Under the pieces are notes generated by a model. That model had not been told where the DNA came from. It searched no databases and worked only from the letters and a program-made list of their open reading frames with translations. From positions 1-59,585 of the forward strand of contig JBHWOX010000021.1 of the NCBI GenBank assembly GCA_043424615.1: a DNA stretch of 59,585 bases, in the 5' to 3' direction. Below, one piece after another: positions 34,192-43,641 of this stretch (position 1 is the first letter of the stretch; every line of letters begins with the position of its first letter). Source of the DNA: JAUNQW01 sp043424615 (lineage in GTDB: Bacteria > Bacillota > Bacilli > Lactobacillales > Carnobacteriaceae_A). A program made the position numbers and the translations under genes.

Positions 34192-34385
34192 GATGGCTTA
34201 ATACTCCTTGCTTGACAACAGTGGCTAATTGTACTCTTCCTCACCCTCATAATGAGGAAAGAAGACAATTTAGTGATAGTTTGCAGAGGTCATGTTAAAA
34301 TAATAACTAAATAAAGACTGTTTAATGAATATACCAAATTTTACAGTATTTTTTAATAAGTAGTTTGCAGGAGGGATGAGGCAAG

Positions 34386-35330
34386 GTGAAAACAGCAAGC
34401 GGACAAGCACACGGAAAAATCATACTGATTGGGGAACACGCGGTGGTCTACGGCCAGCCCGCCATCGCTCTCCCCTTCCCCTCGGTTCACGTCCAGGCCC
34501 AAATCGAAGAAAAAGAAGGAGAGATTGAATTCGTCTCTGATTTTTATAGTGGGCCTTTAAGTCAAGCACCCGAAGATCTGGAGTGCTTTCCAAAACTTCT
34601 ACAACAATTGGAAGATGACCTTCATTGGCCGATGAAAGATTTTATCGTGACGATCAATAGCTCCATTCCGACCGGGCGGGGATTAGGATCTAGCGCTGCT
34701 GTAGCGGGTGCTTTAGTAGAAGGGCTTTCTAAGTATTTCGACCAGGAGCTCAGCTCCAAACAAGCCCTCCATTATATTGATTTTAGTGAAAAAATCACCC
34801 ACGGAAATCCTTCTGGCTTAGATGCTCGCATCACCCAGTCTCATCATGCCATTTATTATGTCAAAAATCAGGAAATGACGCCTTTTCCTATGACCATGGA
34901 CGCTTTTTTAGTCGTTGCAGATACTGGCCAGCTGGGAAAAACTAAAGAAACGGTAGCCGATGTTAGACGGCAAGTTGAAAATAATGAAGGAAGCAGCCGG
35001 CAGGATATCGAAAGTTTGGGCCAGCTCAGTAAGCAGGCCTACCAAGCCCTGCTTGATAAGCAGCCCGATACCCTAGGCAAAGCCATGAACCAAGCCCAGC
35101 TTCACCTAGACCGCTTAGGACTATCCAGCCCGCGCTTAGATCATCTCATCTCCACAGCCCAAAAATCTGGTGCTTTAGGTGCTAAATTAACCGGAGGAGG
35201 GCGAGGGGGATGTATGATTGCTCTCTGCCAAGACCAGGCTCAGGCCCAGGATCTGGCTCAACGATTAAAAGAAGAAAAGGCTAGCCACACTTGGATCTAT
35301 CAATTACAGACAGGAGAATCTCATGTTTAA
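34386..35330 (+). CDS. mvk: mevalonate kinase
   Basis: First of the three GHMP kinase-type steps of the mevalonate pathway; phosphorylates mevalonate. 314 residues. Motifs: GKIILIGEHAVVYGQPAI near 10-27, ATP-binding PTGRGLGSSAAVAGAL near 97-112 and the C-terminal GAKLTGGGRGGCMIAL. The start is GTG, with a purine-rich AGGAGG/GAGG stretch upstream. It overlaps mvaD by eight bases. The 194-base divergent region with coaA shows no promoter that I can place with confidence. Confidence 0.96.
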   Translation: MKTASGQAHGKIILIGEHAVVYGQPAIALPFPSVHVQAQIEEKEGEIEFVSDFYSGPLSQAPEDLECFPKLLQQLEDDLHWPMKDFIVTINSSIPTGRGLGSSAAVAGALVEGLSKYFDQELSSKQALHYIDFSEKITHGNPSGLDARITQSHHAIYYVKNQEMTPFPMTMDAFLVVADTGQLGKTKETVADVRRQVENNEGSSRQDIESLGQLSKQAYQALLDKQPDTLGKAMNQAQLHLDRLGLSSPRLDHLISTAQKSGALGAKLTGGGRGGCMIALCQDQAQAQDLAQRLKEEKASHTWIYQLQTGESHV

Positions 35331-36306
35331 AAAGAGTAAAGTACGTGCCCACACTAATATTGCCCTGATTAAATACTGGGGAAAGCAAGATGAAGAATTT
35401 ATTATTCCCTTAAACAGTTCCCTCTCTCTGACCTTAAAAGACCTCTATGCCGAAACTTCTGTGGAATTTAGTGATGACTTTTCCGTAGATGAGTTTTATT
35501 TAGACGGACAGCGTTTAGAGGGTAAGGCTCTCGAGAAGGTTCAAGTCATCTTAGACTTGGTGCGCCAACAAAGTCAAAGCCAAGCCAAAGCCAAAGTCAT
35601 CAGCCAAAATTTTGTCCCTACAGCTGCTGGTTTAGCGTCATCCGCTTCAGGTATGGCCGCCCTGGCTGGAGCCGCTTCTTTGGCTGCAGGCTTAGATTTA
35701 AGTAAAAAAGAGCTGTCTCGTTTGGCCCGCCGAGGATCTGGATCAGCCTGCCGCAGCATTTATGGTGGTTTAGTCCAATGGCAAAAAGGAAGCACAGACG
35801 AAGATTCTTACGCTACCCCCATTGACCCCGCTGACTGGGGCTTGGGCATGTATTTTATTCTCATCAATACGGCTAAGAAAAAAATATCTAGCCGCCAAGG
35901 CATGAAACAAACCGTTGAAAGTTCTCCTTACATTGAAGCCTGGGCACGTTCAACAGATGAAGATGTGGAAAAAATGAAGGCGGCTATCCATCAGCGGGAT
36001 TTCACCCAAATGGGCTTACTCATGGAACGATCCGCTTTTAAAATGCATGCCACAACCATGGGCGCTATCGAACCCTTTACTTATATAACGCCTGAAAGTT
36101 TAGCTGCCATCCAATTTATCCAATCCTTGAGAGAGGAAGGCTTAGAATGTTATTTCACCATGGATGCGGGGCCAAATGTCAAAATTTTAATTCAAGAAAA
36201 AGACAAGGACGACATCGGCCAGCGTCTTATTGATCGCTACGGCCAAGACAAAATCCTTTATTCAGCTGTCGGCCCTGATATCCAAGAAATCAGTCCAGAC
36301 GAATAG
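35323..36306 (+). CDS. mvaD: diphosphomevalonate decarboxylase
   Basis: Converts mevalonate diphosphate to isopentenyl diphosphate. 327 residues. Family blocks: AHTNIALIKYWGKQDEEFI near 9-27, PLNSSLSLTL, the ATP-binding VPTAAGLASSASGMAALA near 98-115, RGSGSACRSIYGG and a late YFTMDAGPNVKIL. The start overlaps the mvk stop, with CAGGAG upstream. Lying between the two kinases is the common mvaK1-mvaD-mvaK2 order of Gram-positive cocci. Confidence 0.97.
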   Translation: MFKKSKVRAHTNIALIKYWGKQDEEFIIPLNSSLSLTLKDLYAETSVEFSDDFSVDEFYLDGQRLEGKALEKVQVILDLVRQQSQSQAKAKVISQNFVPTAAGLASSASGMAALAGAASLAAGLDLSKKELSRLARRGSGSACRSIYGGLVQWQKGSTDEDSYATPIDPADWGLGMYFILINTAKKKISSRQGMKQTVESSPYIEAWARSTDEDVEKMKAAIHQRDFTQMGLLMERSAFKMHATTMGAIEPFTYITPESLAAIQFIQSLREEGLECYFTMDAGPNVKILIQEKDKDDIGQRLIDRYGQDKILYSAVGPDIQEISPDE

Positions 36307-36315
36307 GAGGCCCAT

Positions 36316-37398
36316 ATGTCATTCCAATGCCACATTCCTGGTAAACTCTACCTAGCCGGCGAATATGCCGTTACCCAACCCTACCATGCGGCCATAGTCT
36401 TTGCTGTCGACCGCTTTATCAGCTTGCACTTAGAGCCTTGCCCTAAAGACCAAGCAAGCATCCAGTCTACCGGCTTTCAAGACCAAGCTTTAGGATGGAA
36501 ACGGCGGGGAGATGACTTTCAATTAGAAAAAAAACAACCCGCTTTAGATTTTCTCGTCCACCTTATCCGCTTTGTCGAATCATACGCTAAAAGCTGTGGC
36601 TGCCAACTGGCTTCCTATCGCTTAAAAATTAGCAGCCAATTAGACAGTTCGGATGGTAAAAAATTCGGTTTAGGATCTAGCGGTGCAGTCAGTGTCGGGA
36701 TTAGCCGAATACTGTCAGATTTTTACCAACTCCAACTGACTCCCCTTCAAATATTTAAACTAGCGACTTTGGCCCAGCTGGCTTTAGGGAAAAATGGATC
36801 GTTTGGAGATTTAGCTGCTTCCAGTTTTGGCGGTTGCCTCTACTATCAATGTTTTGATAAGCCGGCTCTGCAGCAGCTGAAAGAAAACAAATCTATCTCA
36901 GAATTAATTGACCTGCCCTGGAAAGGCCTAGTCATCCAGTCCCTTAGCCTTCATCCCGACTTACAATTAGAAGTCGGCTGGACCCAAGAACCTGCCTCTA
37001 CCGATCAATTGGTAGACCAAATGGAGCAAGCAGAAGAACGAGCAACTCCTTTTTCCGAAAAAGAATTTTGGTCGGCCAGCAATCGCATCGTCCATGATTT
37101 AGTTCCTGCCCTGGAAGAAAACCAATTCGAGAAAATAAAAGACCTGCTGGCAGACAACCGCCAATGGCTAAAAAAATTAGCCCACAACCGTCAGATGGTC
37201 ATTGAGACCCCTCTCCTCCATAAATTAATTGAAAGCAGCCTGCATTTAGGAGGAGCCGCTAAAACTTCTGGAGCAGGAGGAGGAGATTGTGGGCTGGCCT
37301 TATTCAATCATCTTTCTCCTAGCCAGCGTCAAGCCTTGCACCAAGAATGGGAGCAAGCCGGTATTTTACCCCTAAATTTATCCATCTATCAACCCTAA
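36316..37398 (+). CDS. phosphomevalonate kinase
   Basis: GHMP kinase that makes mevalonate diphosphate. 360 residues, typical of Gram-positive MvaK2. Motifs: PGKLYLAGEYAVTQPYHAAI near 9-28, ATP loop KKFGLGSSGAVSVGISR near 114-130 and C-terminal GAAKTSGAGGGDCGLALF. SD AGGAGG; it follows mvaD by nine bases and precedes fni by ten. Confidence 0.95.
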   Translation: MSFQCHIPGKLYLAGEYAVTQPYHAAIVFAVDRFISLHLEPCPKDQASIQSTGFQDQALGWKRRGDDFQLEKKQPALDFLVHLIRFVESYAKSCGCQLASYRLKISSQLDSSDGKKFGLGSSGAVSVGISRILSDFYQLQLTPLQIFKLATLAQLALGKNGSFGDLAASSFGGCLYYQCFDKPALQQLKENKSISELIDLPWKGLVIQSLSLHPDLQLEVGWTQEPASTDQLVDQMEQAEERATPFSEKEFWSASNRIVHDLVPALEENQFEKIKDLLADNRQWLKKLAHNRQMVIETPLLHKLIESSLHLGGAAKTSGAGGGDCGLALFNHLSPSQRQALHQEWEQAGILPLNLSIYQP

Positions 37399-37408
37399 GG
37401 AGGATGCT

Positions 37409-38476
37409 ATGACTTCCGAACAACAAAACAGAAAAAACCAACACGTCTCCGTCGCTGAAAGTTTTTATGATGACCATCCCTCTTCTGCTTTTTTTGACTT
37501 GCGTTTTGTCCACCATAATTTCCCTAATATGGACGTTGCCGATGTAGACCTCAGCAGCTCTATCGGTCCATTAGAACTTTCTAGTCCTTTTTACATTAAT
37601 GCTATGACAGGAGGAAGTGATTGGACCAAAAACATCAATGGGAAATTAGCCCAGGTGGCCGCCCATTGCCAGATCCCTATGGCTGTAGGTTCACAAAGCG
37701 TGGCTATCCGTCAACCGGAAATGGCCGAAAGTTTTTCCATCGCTCGAAAGAATAATCCTGATGGTCTCATCTTTGCCAACATTGGAGCCAACCACGACGC
37801 TGACGCTGCCCTTCAAGCCATTGATATGCTGGAAGCTGATGCTTTACAAGTTCACATCAATGCTCCTCAAGAAATAGTCATGCCTGAAGGAGATCGGGAA
37901 TTCCACCAATGGTTTGATCATTTTGCTGACATCATTGACCGGGTTGATATTCCCATTATTTTCAAAGAGGTTGGTTTTGGTTTTAGCCAGCAAGCCTTAC
38001 AAAAACTGGTCAGCTTGGGGGCTGAAATCATCGATGTCGGCGGACGTGGTGGAACCAATTTCGCTCAGATTGAAAACTTTAGAAGAAAACAACACAAGTA
38101 TGATGATCTCCTTTTCTGGGGGCAAACCACTCCAGAATCCTTACTGGAAGCCCATAGCCTGGTCAATGAGATTGATATTATAGCCTCTGGTGGCATTAAA
38201 ACCCCTTTAGATATTGCTAAATCCTTAGCCATGGGAGCCCAAGCCATCGCCATGGCAGGTGAAATGCTACATGTTCTCTTAGAGGATGATGTTGACGGTC
38301 TGATTGAAAAAATTGAGGGCATGAAAGAAGAACTGGCCGGCATTTACTGCTTGCTCGGAGCAAAAACCACCGCTGATTTAAGAAACACCGACCTGATTAT
38401 CTCTGGTGAGACCAAAGACTATGCCCAAGCCAGAGGCATGGACAGAAGCTATTACGCTAACCGCTTTAAATTTTAA
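37409..38476 (+). CDS. fni: type 2 isopentenyl-diphosphate delta-isomerase
   Basis: FMN-dependent enzyme that interconverts IPP and DMAPP. 355 residues. Motifs: the FYINAMTGGS block near 60-69, SQSVAIRQPEMAESF, QVHINAPQEIVMPEGDREF near 148-166 (Glu metal ligand) and VDVGGRGGTNF near 210-220 for FMN phosphate. It completes the mevalonate operon. SD AAGGAGG. The next gene is 85 bases downstream on the same strand. Confidence 0.97.
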   Translation: MTSEQQNRKNQHVSVAESFYDDHPSSAFFDLRFVHHNFPNMDVADVDLSSSIGPLELSSPFYINAMTGGSDWTKNINGKLAQVAAHCQIPMAVGSQSVAIRQPEMAESFSIARKNNPDGLIFANIGANHDADAALQAIDMLEADALQVHINAPQEIVMPEGDREFHQWFDHFADIIDRVDIPIIFKEVGFGFSQQALQKLVSLGAEIIDVGGRGGTNFAQIENFRRKQHKYDDLLFWGQTTPESLLEAHSLVNEIDIIASGGIKTPLDIAKSLAMGAQAIAMAGEMLHVLLEDDVDGLIEKIEGMKEELAGIYCLLGAKTTADLRNTDLIISGETKDYAQARGMDRSYYANRFKF

Positions 38477-38561
38477 GACTTTTTCAAAAAAAGTGAGCGC
38501 TTAAAAATATAGCTATAAAAAAGATCCCATCCCCACAATGATTTGTTTAAAGGAGTTTGCC

Positions 38562-40082
38562 ATGACTAAAGTATTTGTTATAGGTGCAGGGGTAGCGGGC
38601 CTATCCGCTGCCATTCGCTTGCAGAGTAATGGCTATGATGTTGAAATTTTCGAAAAATTAAGCATGGCCGGAGGAAAAATGCATTATATCAAGGACCAAG
38701 GTCATACTTTTGATGTTGGTCCCACCATCGTCATGTGGCCAGAAGCCTATGAAGATGTCTTCCGCTTTGCTGGCGTTGATCCTGCAGATTATATCGATTT
38801 TATCGATCTTGATCCCATGTACGAAGTGGTCTTTTGCGACCAGCCCAACCGCCATTATAAAATGTCTAATAACTTAATGGAGATTATGGCCATCATGGAG
38901 AGTAAGGGGCCAGAAACGGCGGCCGGTTTCTTGAATTATTTGTCAGATATTTACGAACGCTTTTTGGTGGCTAAAGAATCATTTATCCGCCGCCCCTTTA
39001 GAAATAAATCTGATATTTACAATCCTCATATGATTAAAGAAGCCCTCAAATTAAAAACTTTTCACAGTGCTAACCACATGTTAGCTAAATACATAGACGA
39101 TAAGGATATCCAACAAATGTTGGCCTTCCAAACCCTATATATTGGTGTGAGTCCTGAACAAGGACCTTCCTTATATAATATGATGCCCATGTTAGAGCTG
39201 TTTTATGGAGTGAAATATCTCAAAGGTGGCATGCATGCCATGGCTCGAGCCATGGTCCAATTGTTTGAAGAATTGGGAGGAAAGATTCACTATGACAGCC
39301 CTATTGAGGAAATCATGATTAAAAATCAAGCCGTCCAAGGGGTCCGTATAAACAATAAGCTTATTTCAGCAGACTATGTCATCACAGACGCAGACTTCCC
39401 CTATTCAATAACTGAATTGGTGCAGGATCCCCCCTCCCGTGGAAAATACAGCCCGGATTATGTCGATCAGATGGATTATTCCTGTTCTTGTTTGGTCTTT
39501 TATTGGGGAGTTAAGGCAGACTATAGCCATTTAGAAACTCACACTTTCGTCATTGCGGAAGACTTAGACCAAAATATGAAAGAGATTTTTGATGGCTCAC
39601 TCATTGAAGATCCCTCCATATTAATTACCATTGCTTCCAATGCTGATCCTGATATGGCACCGGAAGGAAAATCATCTTTTTATGTTTTAACACCTGTGCC
39701 CCACCTAGCCATCGCCCAATACGATTACGATTCAGCCACTATCAATCATTATCGGGAAAAAATCCTATCCACTTTAGAAAGAGTGGAAGGGTTGGAGCAT
39801 ATCCGCCAAGATATTTATTTTGAACACTATTTCAGTCCGAACGATTTTAAAGAGCAATTTAATGCTTATAATGGTTCAACCTTTGGCTTACAACCCACAC
39901 TCAAGCAATCCGCCCACCTCAGACCCCAATCCAAGTCTAAACACTGTCAAGGCTTGTACTTCACGGGCTCTTCTACCCATCCTGGAGCAGGTGTGCCTAC
40001 CGCCCTGGAAGGGGGACGAATCGCAGCAGATGAGCTCCGCCTGGATGTCGAAGGCATCAACTACCATCAGGACGTCGATTAG
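38562..40082 (+). CDS. phytoene/diapophytoene desaturase family protein (CrtN-like)
   Basis: A 506-residue flavoprotein of the CrtI/CrtN amine-oxidase-like family. FAD-binding VFVIGAGVAGLSAAIRL near 4-20, GGKMHYIKDQGHTFDVGPT near 37-55, ALVQLF region and the C-terminal carotenoid-desaturase motif FTGSSTHPGAGVPTALEGG. Likely desaturates a C30 or C40 polyene such as dehydrosqualene. Its position after fni fits isoprenoid use, but no crtM or crtB synthase is in the window. The ATG at 38562 has AAAGGAG upstream. A lycopene-type or other oxidoreductase role is also possible. Confidence 0.85.
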   Translation: MTKVFVIGAGVAGLSAAIRLQSNGYDVEIFEKLSMAGGKMHYIKDQGHTFDVGPTIVMWPEAYEDVFRFAGVDPADYIDFIDLDPMYEVVFCDQPNRHYKMSNNLMEIMAIMESKGPETAAGFLNYLSDIYERFLVAKESFIRRPFRNKSDIYNPHMIKEALKLKTFHSANHMLAKYIDDKDIQQMLAFQTLYIGVSPEQGPSLYNMMPMLELFYGVKYLKGGMHAMARAMVQLFEELGGKIHYDSPIEEIMIKNQAVQGVRINNKLISADYVITDADFPYSITELVQDPPSRGKYSPDYVDQMDYSCSCLVFYWGVKADYSHLETHTFVIAEDLDQNMKEIFDGSLIEDPSILITIASNADPDMAPEGKSSFYVLTPVPHLAIAQYDYDSATINHYREKILSTLERVEGLEHIRQDIYFEHYFSPNDFKEQFNAYNGSTFGLQPTLKQSAHLRPQSKSKHCQGLYFTGSSTHPGAGVPTALEGGRIAADELRLDVEGINYHQDVD

Positions 40083-40141
40083 CCCTATGCAAAAAGGCCA
40101 GGCCATAGCAAACACCCGGCCCTTCCCGCCAATAAAAAGCT

Positions 40142-40172
40142 AAAACCCGTTAGAGATACTCTAACGGGTTTT
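40142..40172. terminator. bidirectional terminator between crtN-like gene and tkt
   Basis: Perfect 14-bp stem AAAACCCGTTAGAG/CTCTAACGGGTTTT with loop ATA. It has T-runs in both directions and lies between the convergent genes. Confidence 0.94.
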
Positions 40173-40205
40173 ATTCTATACTATTTTTTACTATCTATTC
40201 TCTAA

Positions 40206-42206
40206 TTATGAATGGAAGTGATTGAGATAGGTTTGGGCAATGTTTTCAGCGGTGAAGCCAAAGCTTTCTACCACTTCTTGACCTGGACCAGACTTACCGA
40301 AACGATCAATACCTAAGCATAGGCCTTGGTCGCCAGCATATTTATGCCAACCATAAGTTGCTCCCATTTCAATGGTCATGCGTTTTTTAATGGAAGAAGG
40401 AAGAACTTGTTCTTGGTAGGCTTCCTCCTGCTCTTCAAAGACATTACGAGCAGGCATAGAGACCACTCTGACGCTATGCCCTTCTTCTGCCAGTAAAGCT
40501 TGAGCTTCCAAAGCTAAAGAAACTTCTGATCCTGTCGCTAGAAGAATCCCTTCAATCTCAGCTTCCGCTTCTGAAAGGATATAAGCTCCCTTGGCCACTC
40601 CCTCTTCTGCTAATTCAGCAGTTCCTTCTAAAACGGGTAGACCTTGGCGAGTCAAGACCAGCATATTTGGACGGTCTTGACTTTGAAGGGCAAGCTTCCA
40701 AGCGGCTAAGGTTTCATTGTAGTCAGCAGGACGGATAACGTTTAGGTTGGGCATGGCTCTGAATGCAGCCAGTTGTTCAATGGGCTCGTGTGTTGGCCCA
40801 TCTTCTCCAACCGCAACTGAATCATGGGTTAAGACATAAGTAACGGGTAAGTGAGAAAGGGCTGCTAATCGAACAGCTGGTTTGAGATAGTCAGAAAAGA
40901 CAAAGAAAGTTCCGCCGTAAATGCGGCTGCCACCGTGTAACGCTATCCCATTCATCATGGCCGCCATGGCATGTTCGCGAACCCCAAACCAAATATTAGA
41001 TCCAGCTGGATTGTCTGGCATAAAATCTTCATCTGCCGTAATCATGGTCTTATTGGAAGAAGCCAGGTCGGCAGACCCTCCCCATAAATAAGGAATAGCT
41101 TCAGCTAAAGACTGGATGATGGCTGAACTTGAAGCACGAGTGGCTTCAGCTTTTTCATCTGTTGTCTTATATGTCAAGGTCTGATCATAATCTTCTGGCA
41201 GAGCTTGGTCCTCATAAGAAGTCATCAAGGCTTGAGCTTTTTCAGGGTGTTTGTCTTGATAGCTCCCGAAAACTTCTGCCCATGCCACATAAGCCTCTTG
41301 CCCACGGTCACTGACCGCTTGCTTGAAGTGGTCTGCAATCTCTTTAGGCACTTCAAAATCATCTGAAGTCCATTGGTAGATTTCCTTCACTTGCTCAAAG
41401 TCTTCTTGACCAAGTGGAGCACCATGGACAGCGTTAGAGCCTTGGTTTTTTGAACCATAACCAATGATTGTTTTCACTTCAATTAAAGACGGTTGCTGGT
41501 CTTTTTCTTTAGCTAGGTCGATCGCCTCAGAAATGGCTTGCAGGTCGTTTCCATCTTCCACTTTTTCATAATGCCAACCCTGAGCTTCAAATCGTTTTTG
41601 AATGTCCTCACTAAAAGATTGGTCTAAGTCCCCATCTAAGGAAATATCATTTGAATCGTATAAGACTATTAATTTTCCAAGTTGGTGATGGCCAGCAAAA
41701 GAAGCAGCTTCATAGGAAATACCTTCCATCAAGTCCCCATCAGAAGCTAAAACATAAGTGTAGTGGTCGATAATTTTTTCATCTTCATTGTATAAAGCAG
41801 CCAAATGACGCTCAGCCATCGCCATACCAACAGCGGTTGCAAAACCTTGGCCCAGTGGACCTGTGGTGGCTTCTACTCCATCGGTAAAGTGAACTTCCGG
41901 ATGGCCAGGAGTTTTAGAGCCAAGCTGGCGAAATTCTTTTAGATCGTCGATCCCTAAATCATAGCCTGACAGATAGAGCAAACTATAAAGCAAAGCTGAA
42001 CCATGACCCGCTGATAAAACAAAGCGGTCACGGTTGATCCAATTAGAATCTTCAGGGTTGACATTTAAATGACGAGACCATAAGGCATAAGCCATGGGGG
42101 CAGCCCCCATAGGTAAACCAGGGTGGCCAGAATTAGCCGCTTCAATTTGGGCAATCGATAGGGTGCGTAAGGCATTGACAGCTAACTGATCCATTTCATT
42201 AAACAT
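40206..42206 (-). CDS. tkt: transketolase
   Basis: TPP enzyme of the non-oxidative pentose phosphate pathway, 666 residues. Motifs: LSAGHGSALLYSLLYLSGYD near 67-86, ASDGDLMEGISYEAASFAGH near 153-172 for TPP/Mg, and the C-terminal domain with PTYVLTHDSVAVGEDGPTHEP region and GPGQEV near the end. It starts 13 bases after the transaldolase gene and shares its promoter. Its terminator is the bidirectional hairpin at 40142-40172. Confidence 0.97.
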   Translation of the reverse strand: MFNEMDQLAVNALRTLSIAQIEAANSGHPGLPMGAAPMAYALWSRHLNVNPEDSNWINRDRFVLSAGHGSALLYSLLYLSGYDLGIDDLKEFRQLGSKTPGHPEVHFTDGVEATTGPLGQGFATAVGMAMAERHLAALYNEDEKIIDHYTYVLASDGDLMEGISYEAASFAGHHQLGKLIVLYDSNDISLDGDLDQSFSEDIQKRFEAQGWHYEKVEDGNDLQAISEAIDLAKEKDQQPSLIEVKTIIGYGSKNQGSNAVHGAPLGQEDFEQVKEIYQWTSDDFEVPKEIADHFKQAVSDRGQEAYVAWAEVFGSYQDKHPEKAQALMTSYEDQALPEDYDQTLTYKTTDEKAEATRASSSAIIQSLAEAIPYLWGGSADLASSNKTMITADEDFMPDNPAGSNIWFGVREHAMAAMMNGIALHGGSRIYGGTFFVFSDYLKPAVRLAALSHLPVTYVLTHDSVAVGEDGPTHEPIEQLAAFRAMPNLNVIRPADYNETLAAWKLALQSQDRPNMLVLTRQGLPVLEGTAELAEEGVAKGAYILSEAEAEIEGILLATGSEVSLALEAQALLAEEGHSVRVVSMPARNVFEEQEEAYQEQVLPSSIKKRMTIEMGATYGWHKYAGDQGLCLGIDRFGKSGPGQEVVESFGFTAENIAQTYLNHFHS

Positions 42207-42219
42207 GATATTCTCCTTC

Positions 42220-42873
42220 TTAAGCTTGGCGATTTTTATAGTCTTCCCAGTCTTTCATAAAACCATCAATTCCAGAATCGGTCAGAGGATGGCCGTATAA
42301 TTTAGAGAACATTTTACCAGGAATGGTGGCAATGTGAGCGCCTCGGCGGATAACTTCTTCTAAATGTGCCGGTGTACGGATAGAAGCCGCGATGATTTCA
42401 CTATCAAAGTCATATAAATCAATGGCAAAACGTAAGTCTTCAATCAAAGCATAGGCATCTGTTCCAATATCTTCTAAACGTCCAATGAAAGGGCTGATAT
42501 AAGTTGCTCCCGCTTTCATAGCCAAGACCCCCTGAGCCAGGGTAAAAATCAAGGTACAATTGGTTTGAATCCCTTCTTGAGAGAGGGTGTTGATGGCTTT
42601 TAAGCCGGCTTCAGTCATCGGAATTTTTACAACAACATTGTCCGCCCAAGCCGCTAATTCGCGTGCTTCTTCAATCATCCCATCAGCATCCAAAGCCGTA
42701 ACTTCAGCAGAAACAGGTCCTTTAACCGTTTGGCAGATGTCTTTGATGACTTCCTCAAAATCACGACCTTCTTTAGCAACCAAGGATGGGTTAGTCGTGA
42801 CCCCATCTACCAAACCTAATTTATTAACAGCATTAATCTCATCAATATTAGCAGTGTCTAAAAAGAATTTCAT
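42220..42873 (-). CDS. transaldolase (fructose-6-phosphate aldolase-like, short type)
   Basis: A 217-residue short-form transaldolase of the TalC/FSA family. Schiff-base Lys83 lies in NVVVKIPMTEAG; other blocks are KFFLDTANIDEI at the start, GVTTNPSLVAKEG near 24-36, NCTLIFTLAQG and FIGRLEDIG. Exchanges dihydroxyacetone units in the pentose phosphate pathway; some family members are fructose-6-phosphate aldolases. ATG at 42873 has GGAGGG upstream, while an in-frame TTG at 42891 overlaps the SD. It heads the tal-tkt operon. Confidence 0.95.
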   Translation of the reverse strand: MKFFLDTANIDEINAVNKLGLVDGVTTNPSLVAKEGRDFEEVIKDICQTVKGPVSAEVTALDADGMIEEARELAAWADNVVVKIPMTEAGLKAINTLSQEGIQTNCTLIFTLAQGVLAMKAGATYISPFIGRLEDIGTDAYALIEDLRFAIDLYDFDSEIIAASIRTPAHLEEVIRRGAHIATIPGKMFSKLYGHPLTDSGIDGFMKDWEDYKNRQA

Positions 42874-42906
42874 TAATGAATGTCCCTCCAACTTCTATTT
42901 GTTTTC

Positions 42907-42934
42907 ATTATAGCAATCCTTGATTCATTTACAA
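42907..42934 (-). promoter_or_regulatory. promoter of the transaldolase-transketolase operon
   Basis: -35 TTGTAA (42929-42934), 16-base spacer and perfect -10 TATAAT (42907-42912) on the minus strand, 34 bases before the transaldolase start. Confidence 0.75.
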
Positions 42935-42948
42935 TTCCTTAACAAAGC

Positions 42949-43596
42949 TTAAGCTAAAATATCTTGCCCCCGGCTAGCTCCAATGCGGTCAGCACCGGCT
43001 TCAATCATTTTGACGCAATCTTCATAGGTGCGAATACCCCCAGAGGCCTTCACTTGTAAGTCATCGCCCACAGTTTCTTTCATGAGGCGGACATCTTCAA
43101 CTTTTGCGCCCCCATCCGCATAACCAGTAGAGGTTTTCACAAAACTAGCCCCAGCAGCTTGGCTGAGCTGGCAGGCTTTTATAATAAGTTCTGGGGTTAA
43201 ACAAGCCGTTTCAATGATCACTTTCACTGGATGGCCTTGAGAAGCTTCCACAATTTGACGGATTTCATTTTGAACCTGATCTTCTTTCCCGTCTAAGAGA
43301 TAGCCAACATTGATCACCATGTCTAATTCTTCAGCCCCGTTTTTAACCGCTTCTTCAGTTTCAAATATTTTAGCCGCTGTGGTTTGAGTCCCATGAGGGA
43401 AGCCAATCACTGTGCATGCTTTGACGTCAGAATCCTGCAGCAACTCTGCCACTAAGGCCAAGCGGTCAGGCGAAACACAAACAGAGGCTGTCTGTTTTTC
43501 AAGGGCGAAAGCAACGCCTTCTCTTATTTTTTCTTCAGTCACTTGAGGGCCTAATAAAGTGTGATCAATTTTTTTAGCTAAGTCAGCTTTATCCAT
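42949..43596 (-). CDS. deoC: deoxyribose-phosphate aldolase
   Basis: Cleaves deoxyribose-5-phosphate to acetaldehyde and glyceraldehyde-3-phosphate. 215 residues from the chosen ATG. Schiff-base Lys154 is in SFVKTSTGYADGGA; KIDHTLLGP near 9-17 and CTVIGFPHGTQTTAAK near 61-76 are diagnostic, and KASGGIRT lies in the C-terminal part. ATG at 43596 follows GGAGG by 11 bases; an in-frame ATG at 43614 precedes the SD. It is paired with rpiA rather than with deoB/deoD, which lie elsewhere in the window. Confidence 0.96.
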   Translation of the reverse strand: MDKADLAKKIDHTLLGPQVTEEKIREGVAFALEKQTASVCVSPDRLALVAELLQDSDVKACTVIGFPHGTQTTAAKIFETEEAVKNGAEELDMVINVGYLLDGKEDQVQNEIRQIVEASQGHPVKVIIETACLTPELIIKACQLSQAAGASFVKTSTGYADGGAKVEDVRLMKETVGDDLQVKASGGIRTYEDCVKMIEAGADRIGASRGQDILA

Positions 43597-43641
43597 ATTA
43601 TTCTTTTCCTCCATTAATCATTGTCATTATTTTTTCTTTTT

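Noticed and set aside
34212..34217. TTGACA upstream of mvk as a -35
   Set aside because: At 16-18 bases downstream there is no -10-like hexamer (it reads TCTTCC), and the site is 170 bases from the start codon. The mvk and coaA promoters remain unplaced.
38492..38505. cre-like AGTGAGCGCTTAAA between fni and the desaturase
   Set aside because: Only about 11 of 14 consensus positions match and no promoter can be set around it, so it is not listed as a site.
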